64,000 nt of DNA from Enterobacter ludwigii (lineage in GTDB: Bacteria > Pseudomonadota > Gammaproteobacteria > Enterobacterales > Enterobacteriaceae), in the NCBI GenBank assembly GCA_023023105.1, contig CP083824.1, positions 1,488,001 through 1,552,000 on the forward strand, in the 5' to 3' direction. This document shows, piece after piece, positions 52,953-64,000 of this stretch (position 1 is its first letter; the number at the start of each line of letters is the position of its first letter). A model generated the notes under the pieces. The model was given only the letters and a program-made list of their open reading frames with translations, was not told where the DNA came from and did not search any database. A program made the translations under genes and the position numbers.

Positions 52953-53708
52953 GGAACCTTTCAGCCACTGCCAGAGGCGACCGAGCGTCTCATAGCCGAC
53001 GCGATCGCTATGCATCAGCCACGCCGGGGACGGGATTGCCCGTTCCCATGGGTTGAGCGGCGCATCAATGGCCATCTGGTTTGCCGGTGCGGGAAGCGGG
53101 TGCAGACCTTGTTTTTCAAAGAAAATCATCGCTCGTGGCAGGTGTGAGGCGGAGGTCACCAGTAAGAACGGGACATCGCCAATCGCCTGCTTCACTGCTG
53201 CCGCCTCTTCTTCGGTATCTTTTGGGCTGTCCAGAGTGATGATAGCGGATCGTGGCACGCCGAGTGATTCCGCGACTCTGGCACCTGCTTCAGCCGTACT
53301 CACCGGGTTTGTTTTGGCCGCCGCGCCGGTGAAGATCATTTTTGATCCCGGGTTCGCAAGCCACAGGCGAATACCTTCGTTTAACCGTGGCAAGCTATTG
53401 TTGATCAGGTTTGAGCTGGGTGCCCAGTCAGGGTCCCAGGTATATCCGCCACCCAGCACCACGATGTACGCTACTTTCTGATTTCCCTGCCATGTCGGGT
53501 ACTTATTTTCGATTGGGCGTAACAGGCCATCCGCGATCGGCTGCAGGCTCAACAGCAGCAAGACAAACCAGCCAAGCGTGATAAGCGTTTTGCCGCTTCT
53601 CTGAAAGCGACTGAACCACACCAGCGCCAGCCCCAGCGCGATGATGATGAGCAACAGAGGAAGGGGAAGCATCATCCCTCCAATGTATTTCTTAAGGGTA
53701 AAAAGCAT
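52929..53708 (-). CDS. elyC: ElyC, envelope biogenesis factor (DUF218)
   Basis: 259 residues. Two N-terminal membrane helices (about 12-30 and 40-58) then a periplasmic DUF218 domain (VVLGGGYTWDPDW). In E. coli loss of ElyC harms peptidoglycan synthesis at low temperature through lipid-carrier metabolism. Divergent from cmoM; convergent and overlapping with ycbJ. Confidence 0.95.
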   Translation of the reverse strand: MLFTLKKYIGGMMLPLPLLLIIIALGLALVWFSRFQRSGKTLITLGWFVLLLLSLQPIADGLLRPIENKYPTWQGNQKVAYIVVLGGGYTWDPDWAPSSNLINNSLPRLNEGIRLWLANPGSKMIFTGAAAKTNPVSTAEAGARVAESLGVPRSAIITLDSPKDTEEEAAAVKQAIGDVPFLLVTSASHLPRAMIFFEKQGLHPLPAPANQMAIDAPLNPWERAIPSPAWLMHSDRVGYETLGRLWQWLKGSSGKPGQE

Positions 53709-53832
53709 CCTTTTTGGTTCCTTTTTTGACCATATAGCAGGTGATTACCCGTGATATTACACCAGAGAGGTTCATTCTCCGCGCGGGTGTGACAAAATAG
53801 CGGTTTTGCAGTTAGCGAGTGGAACTCTCCCA

Positions 53833-54612
53833 ATGCGGGATCGCAATTTTGATGACATCGCGGAAAAGTTTTCGCGCAACATTTATGGCACCACGAAAGG
53901 GCAGTTACGTCAGACGATCCTCTGGCAGGATCTGGACAACATTCTTGCCACCTTTGGCGGTCAAACGTTGCGTGTGCTGGACGCCGGAGGCGGTGAAGGG
54001 CAGACGGCGATAAAAATGGCCGAGCGCGGTCATCACGTCACGCTTTGCGATCTTTCTGCTGAAATGGTCGCCCGTGCGACGCGTGCAGCAGAAGAGAAAG
54101 GTGTGAGCGACAACATGCATTTTATACAATGCGCCGCTCAGGATATCTCACAGCATTTGGAAACCCAGGTTGATCTGATATTGTTTCATGCGGTGCTGGA
54201 GTGGGTTGCCGATCCGCAAAGCGTATTACAAACCCTGTGGTCGATGTTACGCCCGGGCGGCACGCTGTCGCTGATGTTCTACAATGCTAACGGCTTCCTG
54301 ATGCATAACATGGTTGCAGGTAATTTCGACTATGTTCAGGTCGGGATGCCGAAAAAGAAAAAGCGCACGCTTTCCCCGGACTATCCGCGCGATCCACAGC
54401 AGGTGTACGGCTGGCTGGAAGAGATTGGCTGGCAGATCGTTGGGAAGACGGGCGTCAGGGTGTTTCATGATTATCTGCGTGAAAAACACAAACAGCGTGA
54501 CTGTTTTGACACCTTAACAGAATTAGAAACGCGGTATTGCCGTCAGGAGCCTTTTATCAGCCTTGGCCGCTATATTCACGTCACCGCGCACAAGCCGCAG
54601 ATGCAAGGATAA
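53833..54612 (+). CDS. cmoM: CmoM, tRNA cmo5U34 methyltransferase
   Basis: 259 residues from MRDRNFDDIAEKF; a nine-codon in-frame extension is discounted by homology to the E. coli start. SAM-binding motif I VLDAGGGEGQTA and a class I methyltransferase fold. It methylates 5-carboxymethoxyuridine at the wobble position; earlier called smtA. Three bases separate it from mukF, so it opens the muk operon. Confidence 0.96.
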   Translation: MRDRNFDDIAEKFSRNIYGTTKGQLRQTILWQDLDNILATFGGQTLRVLDAGGGEGQTAIKMAERGHHVTLCDLSAEMVARATRAAEEKGVSDNMHFIQCAAQDISQHLETQVDLILFHAVLEWVADPQSVLQTLWSMLRPGGTLSLMFYNANGFLMHNMVAGNFDYVQVGMPKKKKRTLSPDYPRDPQQVYGWLEEIGWQIVGKTGVRVFHDYLREKHKQRDCFDTLTELETRYCRQEPFISLGRYIHVTAHKPQMQG

Positions 54613-54615
54613 CCT

Positions 54616-55938
54616 ATGAGTGAATTTTCCCAGACAGTCCCCGAACTGGTTGCCTGGGCCAGGAAAAACGATTTCTCCATCTCGCTGCCGGTAGACAGAC
54701 TCTCTTTCCTGCTGGCGGTTGCCACGCTGAACGGCGAACGGCTGGATGGTGAAGTGAGCGAGGGTGAACTGGTGGATGCGTTCCGCCATGTCAGTGATGC
54801 GTTTGAGCAAACCAGCGAAACCATTAGCGTGCGTGCCAACAACGCAATCAACGATATGGTGCGTCAACGTCTGCTGAACCGCTTTACCAGCGAGCAGGCG
54901 GAAGGAAACGCCATCTATCGCCTGACGCCACTGGGCATCGGCATCACCGATTACTACATTCGCCAGCGTGAATTTTCCACGCTGCGTCTTTCCATGCAGC
55001 TCTCGATTGTTGCGGGTGAACTTAAGCGTGCTGCCGACGCGGCGGATGAAAACGGTGACGAATTCCACTGGCACCGCAATGTTTACGCACCGCTGAAATA
55101 CTCGGTAGCGGAGATTTTCGACAGTATCGATCTGACTCAGCGTCTGATGGACGAACAGCAGCAGCAGGTGAAAGACGATATTGCGCAGTTGCTGAACAAA
55201 GACTGGCGCGCGGCTATCTCCAGCTGCGAACTGTTGCTGTCGGAAACCTCCGGCACGCTGCGTGAACTGCAGGATACGCTGGAGGCCGCAGGGGATAAGC
55301 TCCAGGCCAACCTGCTACGCATTCAGGATGCGACCATGGCACATGACGATCTGCATTTTGTCGACCGTCTGGTCTTTGATTTGCAGAGTAAACTCGATCG
55401 CATTATTAGCTGGGGACAGCAGTCGATCGACCTGTGGATCGGCTACGACCGCCATGTGCATAAATTTATCCGTACCGCGATTGATATGGATAAAAACCGC
55501 GTCTTTGCCCAGCGTCTGCGTCAGTCTGTGCAAACCTATTTCGATGCGCCGTGGGCGCTGACCTACGCCAATGCCGATCGTCTGCTGGATATGCGCGACG
55601 AAGAGATGGCGCTGCGTGACGAAGAGGTGACCGGTGAACTGCCACCGGATCTGGAATACGAAGAATTCAACGAAATTCGTGAGCAACTTGCGGCCATGAT
55701 CGAAGAACAGCTCGCTGTCTACAAAACCAGACAAGTGCCGCTGGATCTTGGTCTCGTGGTGCGCGACTATCTGGCGCAATATCCTCGTGCACGCCACTTC
55801 GATGTTGCCCGCATTGTGGTAGACCAGGCGGTGCGCCTGGGTGTCGCACAAGCAGATTTCACCGGACTGCCGCCGAAGTGGCAGCCAATTAACGATTACG
55901 GAGCCAAGGTACAGGCGCATGTCATTGACAAATATTGA
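54616..55938 (+). CDS. mukF: MukF, kleisin of the MukBEF condensin
   Basis: 440 residues. N-terminal winged-helix dimerisation domain (1-120), helical middle, and C-terminal winged helix that binds the MukB head. It bridges MukB heads and recruits MukE. The stop is 20 bases inside mukE, so translation is coupled. Confidence 0.98.
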   Translation: MSEFSQTVPELVAWARKNDFSISLPVDRLSFLLAVATLNGERLDGEVSEGELVDAFRHVSDAFEQTSETISVRANNAINDMVRQRLLNRFTSEQAEGNAIYRLTPLGIGITDYYIRQREFSTLRLSMQLSIVAGELKRAADAADENGDEFHWHRNVYAPLKYSVAEIFDSIDLTQRLMDEQQQQVKDDIAQLLNKDWRAAISSCELLLSETSGTLRELQDTLEAAGDKLQANLLRIQDATMAHDDLHFVDRLVFDLQSKLDRIISWGQQSIDLWIGYDRHVHKFIRTAIDMDKNRVFAQRLRQSVQTYFDAPWALTYANADRLLDMRDEEMALRDEEVTGELPPDLEYEEFNEIREQLAAMIEEQLAVYKTRQVPLDLGLVVRDYLAQYPRARHFDVARIVVDQAVRLGVAQADFTGLPPKWQPINDYGAKVQAHVIDKY

Positions 55939-56623
55939 ACAAGTGATGCCAGTTAAGCTGGCACAGGCGCTGGCGAATCCGTTATTTCCGGCGCTGGACA
56001 GCCAGCTGCGTGCCGGTCGTCACATTGGCTTAGACGAGCTGGATAATCACGCCTTTTTGATGGACTTCCAGGAGTACCTGGAAGAGTTTTATGCACGCTA
56101 TAACGTGGAGCTTATCCGCGCACCGGAAGGGTTTTTCTACCTGCGTCCACGCTCCACGACGCTGATTCCGCGCTCCGTGCTCTCCGAGCTGGATATGATG
56201 GTCGGCAAAATTCTTTGCTATCTCTATCTCAGCCCGGAACGTCTGGCGAATGAAGGGATCTTCACCCAGCAGGAACTTTACGACGAGCTGTTGACGCTGG
56301 CAGATGAGAGCAAGCTGCTTAAGCTGGTGAACAACCGCTCCACGGGTTCGGATCTCGATCGTCAGAAATTACAGGAAAAGGTTCGTTCTTCCCTGAACCG
56401 TCTGCGTCGTCTGGGTATGGTCTGGTTTATGGGCCACGACAGTAGCAAATTCCGCATCACGGAATCTGTCTTCCGCTTCGGCGCCGATGTGCGTGCGGGC
56501 GATGACGCGCGTGAGGCGCAGCTTCGCATGATCCGCGATGGTGAAGCGATGCCGGTGGAAAACCATTTGCAGCTCAATGATGAGCATGAAGAGAATCTGC
56601 CGGATAGCGGGGAGGAAGAGTAA
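55919..56623 (+). CDS. mukE: MukE, KITE subunit of MukBEF
   Basis: 234 residues from ATG 55919 inside the end of mukF; an in-frame start 78 bases upstream is rejected because E. coli MukE begins [13 protein letters not shown]. Two winged-helix domains and an acidic C-terminal tail ([14 protein letters not shown]). Binds MukF and DNA. Its stop overlaps the mukB ATG by one base (TAATG). Confidence 0.98.
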   Translation: MSLTNIEQVMPVKLAQALANPLFPALDSQLRAGRHIGLDELDNHAFLMDFQEYLEEFYARYNVELIRAPEGFFYLRPRSTTLIPRSVLSELDMMVGKILCYLYLSPERLANEGIFTQQELYDELLTLADESKLLKLVNNRSTGSDLDRQKLQEKVRSSLNRLRRLGMVWFMGHDSSKFRITESVFRFGADVRAGDDAREAQLRMIRDGEAMPVENHLQLNDEHEENLPDSGEEE

Positions 56624-59600
56624 TGATTGAACGCGGTAAATTTCGCTCACTAACGCTGATTAACTGGAACGGCTTCTTCGCCCGAACGTTCGATCTGGAT
56701 GAGTTGGTCACGACGCTCTCCGGCGGTAACGGTGCGGGTAAATCCACCACCATGGCGGCGTTTGTTACGGCGCTGATTCCCGATCTGACGCTGCTTCACT
56801 TCCGTAACACCACCGAAGCGGGGGCAACAAGCGGCTCCCGTGATAAAGGTCTGCACGGTAAGCTGAAGGCTGGCGTCTGCTATTCGGTGCTGGACGTCAT
56901 TAACTCCCGTCATCAGCGTGTGGTGGTGGGCGTACGTCTGCAGCAGGTCGCGGGTCGCGACCGTAAAGTGGATATCAAACCATTTGCGATCCAGGGGCTG
57001 CCAACATCTATGCAGCCGACGGCGCTGCTAACGGAAACCCTGAACGAGCGCCAGGCGCGCGTGCTGACGCTGCAGGAGCTGAAAGACAAGCTCGAAGCCA
57101 TCGAAGGCGTGCAGTTCAAGCAGTTCAACTCGATTACCGACTACCACTCGCTGATGTTCGATCTGGGCGTGGTGGCGCGTCGTCTGCGCACGGCGTCAGA
57201 CCGTAGCAAATACTATCGCCTGATCGAAGCGTCGCTGTACGGCGGTATCTCCAGCGCCATTACCCGCTCCCTGCGTGACTACCTGCTGCCGGAAAACAGC
57301 GGCGTGCGTAAAGCCTTCCAGGATATGGAAGCCGCGCTGCGTGAAAACCGCATGACGCTGGAAGCGATTCGCGTTACCCAGTCTGACCGCGACCTGTTTA
57401 AACACCTGATCAGCGAAGCTACTAACTACGTGGCTGCGGACTACATGCGTCACGCCAACGAGCGCCGCGTGCATCTCGATCAGGCATTAGAGTACCGTCG
57501 CGAGCTGTTTACCTCCCGTAAACAGCTGGTGGCCGAGCAGTACAAGCACGTCGAAATGGCGCGCGAGCTGGGCGAGCACACCGGTGCTGAGGGCGATCTG
57601 GAAGCGGATTACCAGGCCGCCAGCGATCACCTGAATCTGGTGCAGACCGCACTGCGCCAGCAGGAGAAAATCGAACGCTACGAAGCGGACCTCGATGAGC
57701 TGCAAATTCGTCTCGAAGAACAGAATGAAGTGGTGGCTGAAGCTGCCGACATGCAGGAAGAGAATGAAGCCCGCGCTGAAGCCGCCGAACTGGAAGTCGA
57801 TGAGCTGAAAAGCCAGCTTGCTGATTATCAGCAGGCGCTGGATGTGCAGCAGACGCGTGCAATTCAATACACCCAGGCATTGCAGGCGTTACAGCGTGCA
57901 AAAGAGCTGTGCCACCTGCCTGATCTGACACCAGAAAGCGCTGATGAGTGGCTGGATACCTTCCAGGCTAAAGAGCAGGAAGCAACCGAGAAGCTGCTCT
58001 CTCTCGAACAGAAAATGAGCGTCGCGCAAACGGCACACAGCCAGTTTGAACAAGCTTATCAGTTGGTGGTGGCGATTAACGGTCCGCTGGCGCGCAATGA
58101 AGCATGGGACATCGCCCGCGAATTGCTGCGCGACGGCGTGAACCAGCGACATCTGGCCGAGCAGATGCAGCCACTGCGTATGCGTCTGAACGAGCTGGAA
58201 CAGCGCTTGCGCGAGCAACAGGAAGCGGAGCGTCTGCTGGCGGAGTTCTGCAAGCGTCAGGGTAAAAATTACGATATCGACGATCTCGAGGCTCTGCATC
58301 AGGAGCTGGAAGCGCGTATCGCCGCACTCTCCGACACCGTCTCCAGCGCCAGCGAACAGCGTATGACCCTGCGTCAGGAGATGGAGCAGCTTCAGTCTCG
58401 TTCTCAAACTCTGTTGCAGCGTGCGCCTGTCTGGCTGGCGGCGCAAAGCAGCCTGAACCAGCTCAGCGAGCAGTGCGGCGAAGAGTTTACATCCAGCCAG
58501 GAAGTGACCGAATACCTGCAGCAACTGCTGGAGCGCGAGCGCGAGGCCATTGTTGAGCGTGATGAAGTGGGCGCGCGTAAGCGTGACGTTGATGAAGAGA
58601 TTGAACGTTTAAGCCAGCCGGGTGGTGCGGAAGATCCGCGTCTGAATACCCTGGCTGAACGTTTCGGCGGTGTGCTGTTGTCCGAAATTTATGACGATGT
58701 CGGACTGGACGATGCCCCGTACTTCTCAGCACTTTATGGCCCATCGCGTAACGCGATTGTGGTGCCGGATTTGTCGCTGGTTTCCGAGCAGCTTGCTGGT
58801 CTGGAAGATTGCCCGGAAGATCTCTACCTGATCGAAGGGGATCCGCAGTCGTTCGATGACAGCGTATTCAGTGTCGACGAGCTGGAAAAAGCGGTGGTGG
58901 TGAAAATCGCTGACCGTCAGTGGCGTTATTCCCGCTTCCCTGAGCTGCCTCTGTTTGGTCGCGCTGCACGTGAAAGCCGCATTGAAAGTTTGCACGCCGA
59001 GCGAGAAACGTTGTCTGAACGTTTTGCGACGTTGTCGTTTGACGTGCAGAAAACCCAGCGCCTGCACCAGGCATTTAGCCGCTTTATCGGCAGCCACCTG
59101 GGCGTGGCGTTTGATGCTGACCCGGAAGCGGAAATCCGTAAGCTCAATACCCGTCGTGGTGAACTGGAACGCGCCATTGCCAGTCATGAAAATGACAACC
59201 AGCAGAGCCGTGTTCAGTTCGAACAAGCGAAAGAGGGCGTTGCTGCTCTTAACCGCATTTTGCCACGCCTGAATCTGCTGGCGGATGAAACCCTGGCCGA
59301 CCGTGTGGATGAGATCCAGGAACGTCTGGATGAAGCCCAGGAAGCTGCGCGTTTCATTCAGCAGCATGGTAATCAACTGGCGAAGCTGGAGTCGGTTGTC
59401 TCTGTTCTGCAGAGTGACCCGGAACAGTTTGAGCAGTTAAAAGAAGACTATGCCTGGTCGCAACAGGTGCAGCGCGAAGCGCGTCAGCAGGCATTTGCCC
59501 TGACGGAAGTCGTGCAGCGTCGTGCACATTTCGGCTACTCCGACTCGGCTGAAATGCTGAGCGGCAACAGCGACCTGAATGAAAAGCTGCGTCAGCGTCT

Positions 59601-61074
59601 TGAGCAGGCTGAAGCGGAACGTACGCGTGCTCGCGAAGCGATGCGCAGCCACTCGGCACAGCTGAACCAGTACAACCAGGTGCTGGCCTCGCTGAAAAGC
59701 TCCTTCGACACCAAGAAAGAGCTGTTAAACGACCTGCAGAAAGAGCTTCAGGACATCGGCGTTCGTGCCGACAGCGGGGCAGAAGAGCGGGCGCGTATAC
59801 GCCGTGACGAACTGCATTCCCAGCTCAGTAATAACCGCGCACGCCGCAATCAGCTGGAAAAAGCGCTGACCTTCTGCGAAGCAGAAATGGATAACCTGAC
59901 GCGTCGCCTGCGTAAACTGGAACGTGACTACCATGAAATGCGCGAGCAGGTCGTGACCGCGAAGGCGGGCTGGTGCGCAGTAATGCGGATGGTGAAAGAC
60001 AACAACGTTGAGCGACGTCTGCACCGTCGCGAGCTGGCGTATCTCTCTGCCGATGAACTGCGCTCTATGTCGGATAAGGCGTTGGGTGCGCTGCGTCTGG
60101 CGGTCGCGGACAACGAGCACCTGCGCGATGTACTGCGCATGTCAGAGGATCCGAAACGTCCTGAGCGTAAAATTCAGTTCTTTGTGGCCGTTTATCAGCA
60201 CCTGCGTGAACGTATTCGTCAGGATATCATTCGTACCGACGATCCGGTCGAAGCCATCGAACAGATGGAAATTGAGCTGGGTCGTCTGACGGAAGAACTG
60301 ACCTCACGTGAGCAGAAGCTGGCGATCAGCTCTCGCAGCGTGGCGAATATCATCCGCAAAACCATTCAGCGTGAGCAGAACCGTATTCGTCAGTTGAACC
60401 AGGGCCTGCAGAGCGTGTCGTTTGGCCAGGTAAACAGCGTGCGTCTTAACGTCAATGTGCGTGAAGCCCACTCGACGCTGCTGGAAGTGCTCTCAGAGCA
60501 GCACGAACAGCATCAGGATCTGTTCAATAGCAACCGTCTGACCTTCTCTGAAGCCCTGGCGAAGCTGTATCAGCGTCTGAACCCGCAGATTGATATGGGA
60601 CAACGCACGCCGCAAACCATCGGTGAAGAGCTGCTGGATTACCGTAACTATCTGGAAATGGAAGTTGAGGTTAACCGTGGTTCCGACGGCTGGCTGCGTG
60701 CGGAATCGGGGGCGCTCTCTACGGGTGAAGCGATCGGTACCGGGATGTCCATTCTGGTGATGGTGGTACAGAGCTGGGAAGATGAAGCACGCCGCCTGCG
60801 CGGCAAAGACATCTCCCCATGTCGACTGCTGTTCCTGGATGAAGCGGCGCGCCTTGATGCCCGCTCTATTGCTACGCTGTTTGAGCTTTGCGAGCGTCTT
60901 GATATGCAGCTCATCATTGCGGCACCGGAAAACATCAGTCCTGAAAAAGGGACCACCTATAAGCTGGTGCGTAAGGTGTTCCAGAACAGCGAACACGTTC
61001 ACGTTGTTGGGCTGCGAGGCTTCGCCCCTCAGCCGCCAGAGTCATTACCGGAAACCACGGCGGACGCTTCCTGA
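56623..61074 (+). CDS. mukB: MukB, SMC-like chromosome condensin
   Basis: 1483 residues (1486 in E. coli). Walker [12 protein letters not shown] near 34, long Gln/Glu-rich coiled coils on both sides of a central hinge near 650-780, and the C-terminal ABC half with signature [10 protein letters not shown] and Walker [12 protein letters not shown]. It forms the ATP-driven loop-extruding MukBEF complex and interacts with topoisomerase IV and MatP. Confidence 0.99.
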   Translation: MIERGKFRSLTLINWNGFFARTFDLDELVTTLSGGNGAGKSTTMAAFVTALIPDLTLLHFRNTTEAGATSGSRDKGLHGKLKAGVCYSVLDVINSRHQRVVVGVRLQQVAGRDRKVDIKPFAIQGLPTSMQPTALLTETLNERQARVLTLQELKDKLEAIEGVQFKQFNSITDYHSLMFDLGVVARRLRTASDRSKYYRLIEASLYGGISSAITRSLRDYLLPENSGVRKAFQDMEAALRENRMTLEAIRVTQSDRDLFKHLISEATNYVAADYMRHANERRVHLDQALEYRRELFTSRKQLVAEQYKHVEMARELGEHTGAEGDLEADYQAASDHLNLVQTALRQQEKIERYEADLDELQIRLEEQNEVVAEAADMQEENEARAEAAELEVDELKSQLADYQQALDVQQTRAIQYTQALQALQRAKELCHLPDLTPESADEWLDTFQAKEQEATEKLLSLEQKMSVAQTAHSQFEQAYQLVVAINGPLARNEAWDIARELLRDGVNQRHLAEQMQPLRMRLNELEQRLREQQEAERLLAEFCKRQGKNYDIDDLEALHQELEARIAALSDTVSSASEQRMTLRQEMEQLQSRSQTLLQRAPVWLAAQSSLNQLSEQCGEEFTSSQEVTEYLQQLLEREREAIVERDEVGARKRDVDEEIERLSQPGGAEDPRLNTLAERFGGVLLSEIYDDVGLDDAPYFSALYGPSRNAIVVPDLSLVSEQLAGLEDCPEDLYLIEGDPQSFDDSVFSVDELEKAVVVKIADRQWRYSRFPELPLFGRAARESRIESLHAERETLSERFATLSFDVQKTQRLHQAFSRFIGSHLGVAFDADPEAEIRKLNTRRGELERAIASHENDNQQSRVQFEQAKEGVAALNRILPRLNLLADETLADRVDEIQERLDEAQEAARFIQQHGNQLAKLESVVSVLQSDPEQFEQLKEDYAWSQQVQREARQQAFALTEVVQRRAHFGYSDSAEMLSGNSDLNEKLRQRLEQAEAERTRAREAMRSHSAQLNQYNQVLASLKSSFDTKKELLNDLQKELQDIGVRADSGAEERARIRRDELHSQLSNNRARRNQLEKALTFCEAEMDNLTRRLRKLERDYHEMREQVVTAKAGWCAVMRMVKDNNVERRLHRRELAYLSADELRSMSDKALGALRLAVADNEHLRDVLRMSEDPKRPERKIQFFVAVYQHLRERIRQDIIRTDDPVEAIEQMEIELGRLTEELTSREQKLAISSRSVANIIRKTIQREQNRIRQLNQGLQSVSFGQVNSVRLNVNVREAHSTLLEVLSEQHEQHQDLFNSNRLTFSEALAKLYQRLNPQIDMGQRTPQTIGEELLDYRNYLEMEVEVNRGSDGWLRAESGALSTGEAIGTGMSILVMVVQSWEDEARRLRGKDISPCRLLFLDEAARLDARSIATLFELCERLDMQLIIAAPENISPEKGTTYKLVRKVFQNSEHVHVVGLRGFAPQPPESLPETTADAS

Positions 61075-61091
61075 AGCGTCTTCTGATCGGG

Positions 61092-61119
61092 AGCGGCGCA
61101 TTGGCGCCGCTTTTTTTTT
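61092..61119 (+). terminator. muk operon terminator
   Basis: AGCGGCGC, ATTG, GCGCCGCT with a run of nine T residues. Confidence 0.95.
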
Positions 61120-61196
61120 AAACTTAACTTGTGCTTAGGGCTGCGTTATCTTTAAACTTCTTTACATAAGGTAAGGCAACTGATTTGCCGTCTACC

Positions 61197-61202
61197 TATA
61201 AT
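61197..61202 (+). promoter_or_regulatory. Candidate -10 for ldtD
   Basis: TATAAT 51 bases before the ldtD ATG. No -35 consensus at the right distance, which would fit activator-dependent (Cpx in E. coli) transcription. Confidence 0.35.
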
Positions 61203-61252
61203 AGAAGAAAGCCCCACCGTGATGGGCATGTCGTGAAAACAGGGGGCAAGGG

Positions 61253-63076
61253 ATGTTGCTAAAGAAAAAATGTGGTCGTCAGCTGTCTGCGCTCAGCTTA
61301 TGCCTGGCAGTGATGTTTGCTCCGCTGTTAACCGCTCAGGCCGATGAGCCTGAAATTGTGCCGACTGACAGCTCCGCAACGACAGGCGCACAGCCAACGT
61401 CGTTGTCTCAACCGCTGGAACAGTCACCTGCAACGGCTATTATGGCCGGTATTAAGCCGTTGCCCGAAGGCATTGACGTCGACTCTCTCCGCCAGCAGCT
61501 ACACGCTGGGCTGCCTTCAGGGTACACACCTATCTATATCAATCAGCTCACGCTGCTCTATGCTGCCCGCGATATGAAACCGATGTGGGACAACCGTGAC
61601 GCAGTACGCGCCTTTCAGCAACAGCTTGCGGAAGTGGCCATTGCCGGGTTCCAGCCGCAGTTTACTGCGTGGGTTGAGCTGTTAACCGATCCTGCCGTTA
61701 CCGGGCAAGCGCGGGACGTGGTGCTTTCTGATGCAATGATGGGCTACCTGCAGTTTGTGGCAGGTATTCCGGTCAATGGCAACCGCTGGTTGTACAGTGA
61801 TAAGCCTTATAAGCTGGCGACGCCGGCGCTGTCGGTGATTAATCAGTGGCAGTTAGCCCTCGATAATGGCGATCTACCCCGCTTTATAGCCAGTCTTGCG
61901 CCAGCGCATCCGCAATATGCCACCCTGCACCAGTCGCTTCTTGAACTGGTGGGCGAATCACGTCCGTGGCCGCAAATGCGTGGCAGTGCGACACTGCGTC
62001 CGGGGCAGTGGAGCAGCGATGTTCCTGCCCTGCGTGAGATCTTAAAGCGTTCCGGTATTCTGGACGGTGGGCCAAAGATTGCACTGCCCGGCGATGATCC
62101 GCAAAACGTCGTGGTCAGTCCATCAGCTTCTGTGAAAGAGAAGAAAGCGGTGGTCGTGAGCGACAAACCGGCGGTTTACGATCGCGAACTGGTTGCGGCA
62201 GTTAAACAATTCCAGGCCGCTCAGGGGCTGGGGGCCGATGGCGTCATCGGCCAGACGACGCGTGACTGGCTGAACGTATCACCTGCGCAGCGGGCAGGGG
62301 TGCTGGCGCTGAATATCCAGCGTTTGCGCTTACTGCCGGGAACGCTCTCTACCGGGATCATGGTTAACATTCCTGCGTATTCGCTGGTCTATTATCAGAA
62401 CGGTAGTGAAGTACTGGCGTCGCGCGTGATTGTCGGACGTCCCGATCGTAAAACACCGATGATGAGCAGTGCGCTGAATAACGTGGTGGTTAACCCACCG
62501 TGGAACGTACCGCCGACCCTGGCACGCAAAGATATTCTGCCTAAAGTCTGGAACGATCCGGGTTATCTGGAACGTCATGGCTATACGGTCATGCGGGGAT
62601 GGAACAGCAAAGAGGCCATCGATCCGTATATGGTCGACTGGTCGACGATCACGGCTTCAAATCTGCCGTTCCGCTTCCAGCAGGCTCCAGGGGCGCATAA
62701 CTCGTTGGGACGCTACAAATTCAATATGCCGAGTTCAGAAGCTATCTATCTGCACGATACGCCGAACCACAACCTGTTCCAGAAAGATACTCGCGCCCTG
62801 AGTTCTGGCTGTGTGCGCGTGAACAAAGCCTCAGAGCTTGCCAATATGCTGTTGCAGGATGCGGGCTGGAACGATACGCGTATTTCTGACGCCCTGAAAC
62901 AGGGGGATACGCGGTACGTTAATATTCGACACAATATTCCGGTCAATCTTTACTATCTGACCGCGTTTGTTGGCGAAGACGGGCGTACTCAGTATCGTAC
63001 AGATATTTACAATTATGATCTCACCGCGCGATCCGGCGCACAAATTTTGCCAAAAGCTGAACAATTAATCAGGTAA
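61253..63076 (+). CDS. ldtD: LdtD, L,D-transpeptidase
   Basis: 607 residues (615 in E. coli YcbB). Signal/anchor at about 10-30 ([17 protein letters not shown]), a peptidoglycan-binding domain ([20 protein letters not shown]), and a YkuD catalytic domain with HDTP and the nucleophile Cys520 in LSSGCVRVN. It makes 3-3 crosslinks, gives beta-lactam bypass when combined with high (p)ppGpp, and supports the envelope when LPS export fails. Confidence 0.97.
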   Translation: MLLKKKCGRQLSALSLCLAVMFAPLLTAQADEPEIVPTDSSATTGAQPTSLSQPLEQSPATAIMAGIKPLPEGIDVDSLRQQLHAGLPSGYTPIYINQLTLLYAARDMKPMWDNRDAVRAFQQQLAEVAIAGFQPQFTAWVELLTDPAVTGQARDVVLSDAMMGYLQFVAGIPVNGNRWLYSDKPYKLATPALSVINQWQLALDNGDLPRFIASLAPAHPQYATLHQSLLELVGESRPWPQMRGSATLRPGQWSSDVPALREILKRSGILDGGPKIALPGDDPQNVVVSPSASVKEKKAVVVSDKPAVYDRELVAAVKQFQAAQGLGADGVIGQTTRDWLNVSPAQRAGVLALNIQRLRLLPGTLSTGIMVNIPAYSLVYYQNGSEVLASRVIVGRPDRKTPMMSSALNNVVVNPPWNVPPTLARKDILPKVWNDPGYLERHGYTVMRGWNSKEAIDPYMVDWSTITASNLPFRFQQAPGAHNSLGRYKFNMPSSEAIYLHDTPNHNLFQKDTRALSSGCVRVNKASELANMLLQDAGWNDTRISDALKQGDTRYVNIRHNIPVNLYYLTAFVGEDGRTQYRTDIYNYDLTARSGAQILPKAEQLIR

Positions 63077-63251
63077 ATGAAGTAGTTCGGGAGAAATGAT
63101 TGTCGTAAGTTATGGTGAATAAGGGGCAATATCGCTGTAAGCCGCGTATTCACTGGGGTTGGGCGCCTTGACGTACCCTGTTTTGCCAGTTAAGGTGCCC
63201 TTCGTGCGCTAAGCATATTACGATAAACATTGACCTGTAGACCTGATTATC

Positions 63252-63803
63252 ATGGACAAATTTGACGCTAATCGCCGCAAACTGCTGGCGTTAGGTGGTG
63301 TTGCGCTCGGCGCAGCGGCCATCTTGCCGACGCCAGCATTTGCCACCCTCTCGACACCTCGTCCGCGAGTTTTAACGCTCAACAATCTCCATACCGGTGA
63401 GTCGTTAAAAGCGGAATTCTTCGATGGCAGAGGCTATATTCAGGATGAATTAGCAAGACTTAACCACTTTTTCCGTGATTACCGCGCGAATAAAATAAAA
63501 GCCATCGATCCAGGACTGTTTGATCAGCTTTTCCGCCTTCAGGGCCTGCTGGGTACCAGCAAGCCGGTGCAGCTTATTTCTGGTTATCGCTCTATTGATA
63601 CCAATAATGAACTGCGTGCCCACAGTCGCGGGGTAGCCAAAAAAAGCTATCACACGAAGGGACAGGCAATGGATTTCCATATTGAGGGCGTTTCGTTAGC
63701 CAATATTCGCAAAGCTGCGTTATCTATGCGCGCAGGTGGTGTAGGATATTACCCCAGCAGCAACTTTGTACATATTGATACCGGTCCGGTTCGGCACTGG
63801 TAA
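63252..63803 (+). CDS. mepK: MepK, murein endopeptidase
   Basis: 183 residues (182 in E. coli YcbK). A twin-arginine-like signal ([17 protein letters not shown]) suggests Tat export. Peptidase M15A fold with zinc ligands in [20 protein letters not shown] and FVHIDTG. It cuts 3-3 crosslinks, so it opposes the adjacent LdtD. A 175-bp gap separates it from ldtD, suggesting its own promoter. Confidence 0.96.
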   Translation: MDKFDANRRKLLALGGVALGAAAILPTPAFATLSTPRPRVLTLNNLHTGESLKAEFFDGRGYIQDELARLNHFFRDYRANKIKAIDPGLFDQLFRLQGLLGTSKPVQLISGYRSIDTNNELRAHSRGVAKKSYHTKGQAMDFHIEGVSLANIRKAALSMRAGGVGYYPSSNFVHIDTGPVRHW

Positions 63804-63823
63804 TAACGAAACACAGGAGCAGT

Positions 63824-64000
63824 ATGAACTATCGTATTATTCCGGTTACGGCGTTCTCCCAGAATTGTTCATTAATCTGGTGTGAACAAACCAAACTGGC
63901 CGCGCTTGTCGATCCCGGCGGCGACGCTGAGAAGATCAAACAGGAAGTTGCAGATAGCGGTGTGACGCTGATGCAGATATTACTGACGCATGGTCACCTT
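63824..64000 (+). CDS. gloC: GloC, type II glyoxalase, 3' end cut by the window
   Basis: Only 59 codons are present, starting [19 protein letters not shown] after ACAGGAG. The last visible residues, LLTHGHL, are the start of the metallo-beta-lactamase metal motif THxHxD. E. coli YcbL/GloC hydrolyses S-lactoylglutathione. It lies 20 bases after mepK and probably shares its transcript. Confidence 0.92.
   Translation, partial: MNYRIIPVTAFSQNCSLIWCEQTKLAALVDPGGDAEKIKQEVADSGVTLMQILLTHGHL

Overview
The window is a 64 kb block of enterobacterial core chromosome. Gene content, protein lengths and gene order follow the Escherichia coli K-12 map from ybjD to ycbL almost gene for gene, but many residue differences show it is not E. 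coli. An Enterobacter/Leclercia/Lelliottia-type member of the Enterobacteriaceae is the best guess, from recall only. No rRNA, tRNA, insertion sequence or complete prophage was seen.

Layout. 1-8.9 kb: ybjD (5' end cut by the window), ybjX, the macAB efflux genes, cspD and the clpS-clpA protease adaptor and unfoldase. 8.9-11.2 kb: the only clear accessory stretch. It holds a REP-like palindrome, a consensus promoter, a phage P1/P4-type C4 antisense RNA, one unknown ORF of about 147 codons, and a type I-F CRISPR array of 16 good repeats plus two decayed ones, with no cas gene in the window. E. coli carries tRNA gene serW at this junction; it is absent here. 11.2-18 kb: infA, aat, cydC, cydD and trxB on the minus strand, then lrp. 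18-25.4 kb: ftsK (with a LexA box), lolA, rarA, serS. 25.5-35.8 kb: anaerobic respiration and fermentation genes, dmsABC, then ycaD, a CigR-like secreted protein gene, and pflA, pflB and focA on the minus strand. 36-44.4 kb: ycaO (minus), ycaP, serC-aroA, cmk-rpsA, ihfB. 44.6-51.9 kb: ycaI (ComEC family) followed by the lipopolysaccharide set msbA, lpxK, ycaQ, ycaR, kdsB. 52-64 kb: ycbJ, elyC, cmoM, the mukF-mukE-mukB condensin operon, ldtD, mepK and the first 59 codons of gloC.

The genes form several functional groups: envelope building (msbA, lpxK, kdsB, lolA, elyC, ldtD, mepK), chromosome segregation (ftsK, mukFEB, ihfB), anaerobic metabolism under likely FNR control (dmsABC, focA-pflB, pflA), and translation or proteolysis (infA, aat, serS, rpsA, clpSA; Aat feeds N-end-rule substrates to ClpS/ClpA). 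Compared with K-12, the genes ycaC, ycaM-ycaN-ycaK, ycaL and serW are missing from their usual places.

The best candidate for something not fully described is the clpA-infA junction: a free-standing C4-type riboregulator whose hairpin loop is complementary to the translation start of an unknown ORF, which runs directly into the leader of a cas-less I-F CRISPR array.
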